Positions 60,992 through 64,000 of a stretch of 64,000 bases of DNA are shown one piece after another. The stretch comes from Megamerina dolium (taxonomy: Eukaryota > Arthropoda > Insecta > Diptera > Megamerinidae), in assembly GCA_963854835.1 (NCBI GenBank), contig OY978529.1, positions 46,384,821-46,448,820 of the forward strand, read 5' to 3'. The position numbers and the translations under genes were made by a program. Within the stretch, counting starts at the first letter, position 1; each line of letters starts with the position of its first letter. The notes beneath the pieces were generated by a model that ran no database searches, was not told the DNA's origin, and saw nothing but the letters and a program-made list of their open reading frames with translations.

Positions 60992-62070
60992 TTATTTGCT
61001 GCCAAATAAAAATTAACCTAAGAATTATTTTGTAATTTAGTTCAGTACCATTGGTTTTATACATGACCGCACACGTATGTAATGTCAACTTCCCTCAGCT
61101 AAGTGATCTGTCTTCAAGCACGGGTAGTGATTTATCGACGCTTGCCCTCAGCCCTTCGATCCCTCATTCCCTCGACCATCTTATTGTAACACGATCAGTT
61201 TTTTCGCAATTTTTGGTTTCGTTTCTTAAATGTTGTTCTTTTATCATCGTAGTTTTATAGCTTGGACCCAAGGACAAAGGTATCATGATTTTGCTAACAT
61301 GTAACCACTATGGCTGCATAAAAATCTGCACAGACTCTAGGTGTGTATCCGTAGGCTTGAAAAGGGCACCCAAGTTTCCTATTATTTATCCATAATACGT
61401 GTGTTGTGTGGCCAACTCCCATGCATGATTATATTTACATACGAATAGATGTATGTACGTGAGTAAATACGTGTGTGCGCGCGCTTAAAAGTAATCATGT
61501 GCTTTTGCAAAATTGATTGAAATTGTCAGCTTTGCCGCAAAGACGGCTTTTTTCAAAAAGATACACACACACACACACAAATACACATTTATACAAACAA
61601 ACAACAGCAGTCAAAGAAAATTAAAGAAAGGCGGTTGATTAATAGCGAGGGTGGGGGTTAGGAAGAGAAATAACAGCAGAAAGTGTGGCATGATATGGGT
61701 TAATGCAAGAATGAAAAATATTGTAGATTTTCTGCACCAAACACAGGTAAATGAGCAAAATACAGGCATAAAGAGCAATGTAAACATTAACACAACCACA
61801 ACAAGAACAACAACAACAACAACATAATGATGTTTGGTGCGAATGATCAGTAGAACTAACTGCCGCTCATTTGGAAAAGAACGAAAGAGCAGTAGGGCTT
61901 CAAAAGGGCTAGAAAAGGAGTGGTGGTGAAGTGAGGGGAAAACCTTTTTGATTTTACAAAGGGGTCAGTTTGGTGTAAGATTCCAAAAAGGCGGCACTAG
62001 CACCACCACAAACAACAAACATAATAATAAAGTAGAACTGTAAAAGGCACAATGCAAAGCGTACATATGT
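60992..62070. other. Intronic or flanking stretch, less AT-rich than average
   Basis: 61080-61400 is more GC-balanced and unrecognised. AC run (61562-61579), AAC runs (61797-61822). No gene recognised. Confidence 0.45.
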
Positions 62071-62072
62071 AC

Positions 62073-62309
62073 ATTAGAGCAGGTTAAAAATGTATGGCGA
62101 GAAAATCGTGACTAATTGTATAGCAAAAATGGAAACTACTATGGATCTACTCGTATAGTTGCCCAAGTAACCATGATTCTAAAATAAATTTTGATCCTCA
62201 GCATTTTCAAATTAGTAAAAATTAGTAAAAATACGAACGGTTAATTGATTAAGTTGAGTTTCTGTTTTTGCTATATGATTTGGGGGTACAATATTTGACC
62301 CACTCTAAT
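62073..62309. mobile_element. Complete MITE with long inverted repeats
   Basis: The left arm starts TTAGAGCAGGTTAAAAATGT and reaches GTATAGCAAAAATGGAAACT (62121). The right arm, inverted, is TTAGAGTGGGTCAAATATTG reaching ATATAGCAAAAACAGAAACT (62262). Arms of about 50-60 bp at roughly 70% identity enclose a short non-coding centre. Total about 237 bp. A partial copy lies at 15442-15582. The target duplication is not clear because ATTAGAG...CTCTAAT is itself palindromic. Confidence 0.7.
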
Positions 62310-64000
62310 ATACATACGTATGTATGCGTTTGAACACACACACATACATACTCGCACGCATCTATATAATCACAAAGGCTTTTGTGTAATTCAATACAGT
62401 ACAAACTTACACACTATTTGCGAATGTGCTGTGTGTGTGTGTGTGTGTGTTCTTATATGTACATACGAAAGTATCTATGGATGGATTTTGCAGCAAGTAC
62501 AAAAAATGCCGACAAACGTCAAAAGGCAAACACATTTAACAACAACAACAACAACAACAATGCTAATACTGAAAGAATAAATTATTGTTGTACATTATCA
62601 ATTTGTAGTAAACTATTATCCACGACTGAAAAGAGGACTATATTTGGTCAGTATTGCGTATATGCACGTTTCTACCAGAATTTACTGCTCGAAAGTTTAT
62701 TCGATTTCAAAAAATTATTTTTGTGTTGGATAGGAATTGCTTCAACTTAAAAGTTAAACTAAATTATGAATAAATATGTAACTTTGGATAACACAGAAAG
62801 CGAAGACGAAGATACCGTTAGTAGACAATGTGTATGAACATGCGTAGATTGCACAAAATCTATAATAAATTTGAAATTTAATGATCTCATTAAAACTTTT
62901 CTCAAATGATCGAATGTTTTAGTGACGTTTTTGTTGTGACGCAACTGATATTGATGTAAGCATTGACCATAAACATCGCAGATGTTCAACATGGTCTTCT
63001 GTTAATATTCTTGATCGTCTATGAGTTGCTTTAATTTTTATTTATTTTATTTTTCTAAAACCTACTGATTAATTTCTTTTGGAAGTAGCCTCCACAGAAA
63101 TTACGACAAATTGTTATTGTTGGTAATAGCCGTTGGTGGTATTGGCGCCGACTTCAAAATGAAATAATTCATTGAGTTTTAGTACTTTCTTTTAAGTCGG
63201 CCCTTTTTTTAAACTTCTTATTTTTATATTATATATACATATAGTGTTACAGTGCTATTCATGGTAGAAAATATGACGAAAAACCTTGGTATGACCAGAT
63301 GCAACCCTTGGCTAATGTACAAATTGATTGTGACAGCGCTGTCAGTTTTTGTTTATGATTTGTGAAGTCACAACATAAGTTCCAAGTATTTCGAAAAACT
63401 TTTGAAGTAGTTTTCTTAATTCGTCACCATCGTGCTCAAATTCAAGCATTGCAGCGGTTGCGAAAGAAATGAAAAGTAATAATTTCACAAGGAATGAGGT
63501 ATGCACGGAATTTGTTTTTCACTTTTGAAAAATTGTAGAATTTTTCATTGTTTTTTTTTTTCAAATGTCCATTGAGATTTTATGACTCAGAAAACAAAAC
63601 ATTACTCAAACTACCCGACTGCGCCCTAATACTTACATTACACCTCATCTTGTCTTATGATAGACAAGCTGAAGAAAAATCTTGTGATGCCGGTTAATTA
63701 AACCAATGCTATTGTATAGTACTTGTTTGCAATAGAAGCAATAGAAGCAATTATATTTGTAATTAAAAAAAAAATTTATGTACTTTATATATTTCGTTAT
63801 TTGAAATGTAATGAAATTTCAATCAAAAAATCATAATAAAATATTAAACAAGAACAAGACAACAACAACAGCATGTAAACATGTTCACATGCATATCGAA
63901 TGTATACAAAAATATCAACAACAGCAACAACAAAAATTACATACACAGACAAATAATAAGTTGTAAGACCGCTTTATTGCATTTATATTATATGCAGCCA
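62310..64000. other. AT-rich stretch to the end of the window
   Basis: GT run (62430-62450), AAC run (62540-62560), a small inverted repeat (GCCGACTT at 63148 and AAGTCGGC at 63194). No gene recognised. Confidence 0.5.

Overview
The window looks like a piece of a brachyceran fly genome, most likely a tephritid-type fruit fly. The reasons are the AT-rich non-coding DNA, abundant CAA/CAG-encoded polyglutamine, AAC/TTG, GAT/ATC and TA microsatellites, several mariner families and a tRNA-derived SINE. The species cannot be fixed from the sequence alone.

One convincing host coding region is present: a very large minus-strand exon at 449-4795 that encodes at least 1440 residues of a polyglutamine- and acid-rich, probably nuclear protein. 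It has one compact conserved-looking core (coiled coil with an LXXLL motif, residues about 735-830). A strong splice acceptor sits at its 5' side, so most or all of 4,796-64,000 is probably intron or upstream flank of this gene. I could not name the gene.

The other 59 kb is mostly an old transposon graveyard. Layout: 5-15.4 kb, one SINE, a broken Tc1/mariner transposase tail and AT-rich filler; 15.4-24.6 kb, two opposed copies of one Mos1-like mariner (A1, A2), a TTAA-flanked inverted-repeat element with a LINE nested in it, a nearly full-length SINE and a 173-bp TA microsatellite; 25.6-28.1 kb, a duplicated sequence block split by a second LINE, then another SINE; 31-35 kb, a deleted mariner B copy, an I-like LINE 3' end with a TAA tail, and another copy of the AAGT-tailed LINE; 37.5-44 kb, a Tc1 relic, an 83-bp inverted repeat and two mariner B copies with a SINE; 46-51 kb, a deleted mariner C, a SINE, a Tc1/mariner-like transposase relic, an unexplained coding-like segment and a further transposase relic; 52.9-60 kb, a hAT-like element with a mariner nested in it, a second Tc1 relic, SINE halves, a mariner relic and mariner B4; 60-64 kb, a small open frame and a MITE with long inverted repeats.

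No transposase or reverse transcriptase here appears intact; all carry frameshifts, stops or deletions. The value of the region lies in its nested insertions, target-site duplications and shared deletion breakpoints, which give relative ages. I found no tRNA or rRNA gene, no CRISPR and no operon, and nothing I would call a new functional system. The best leads are the unnamed polyQ protein, the coding-like segment at 48.7-49.1 kb, and the three inverted-repeat element families I cannot place.
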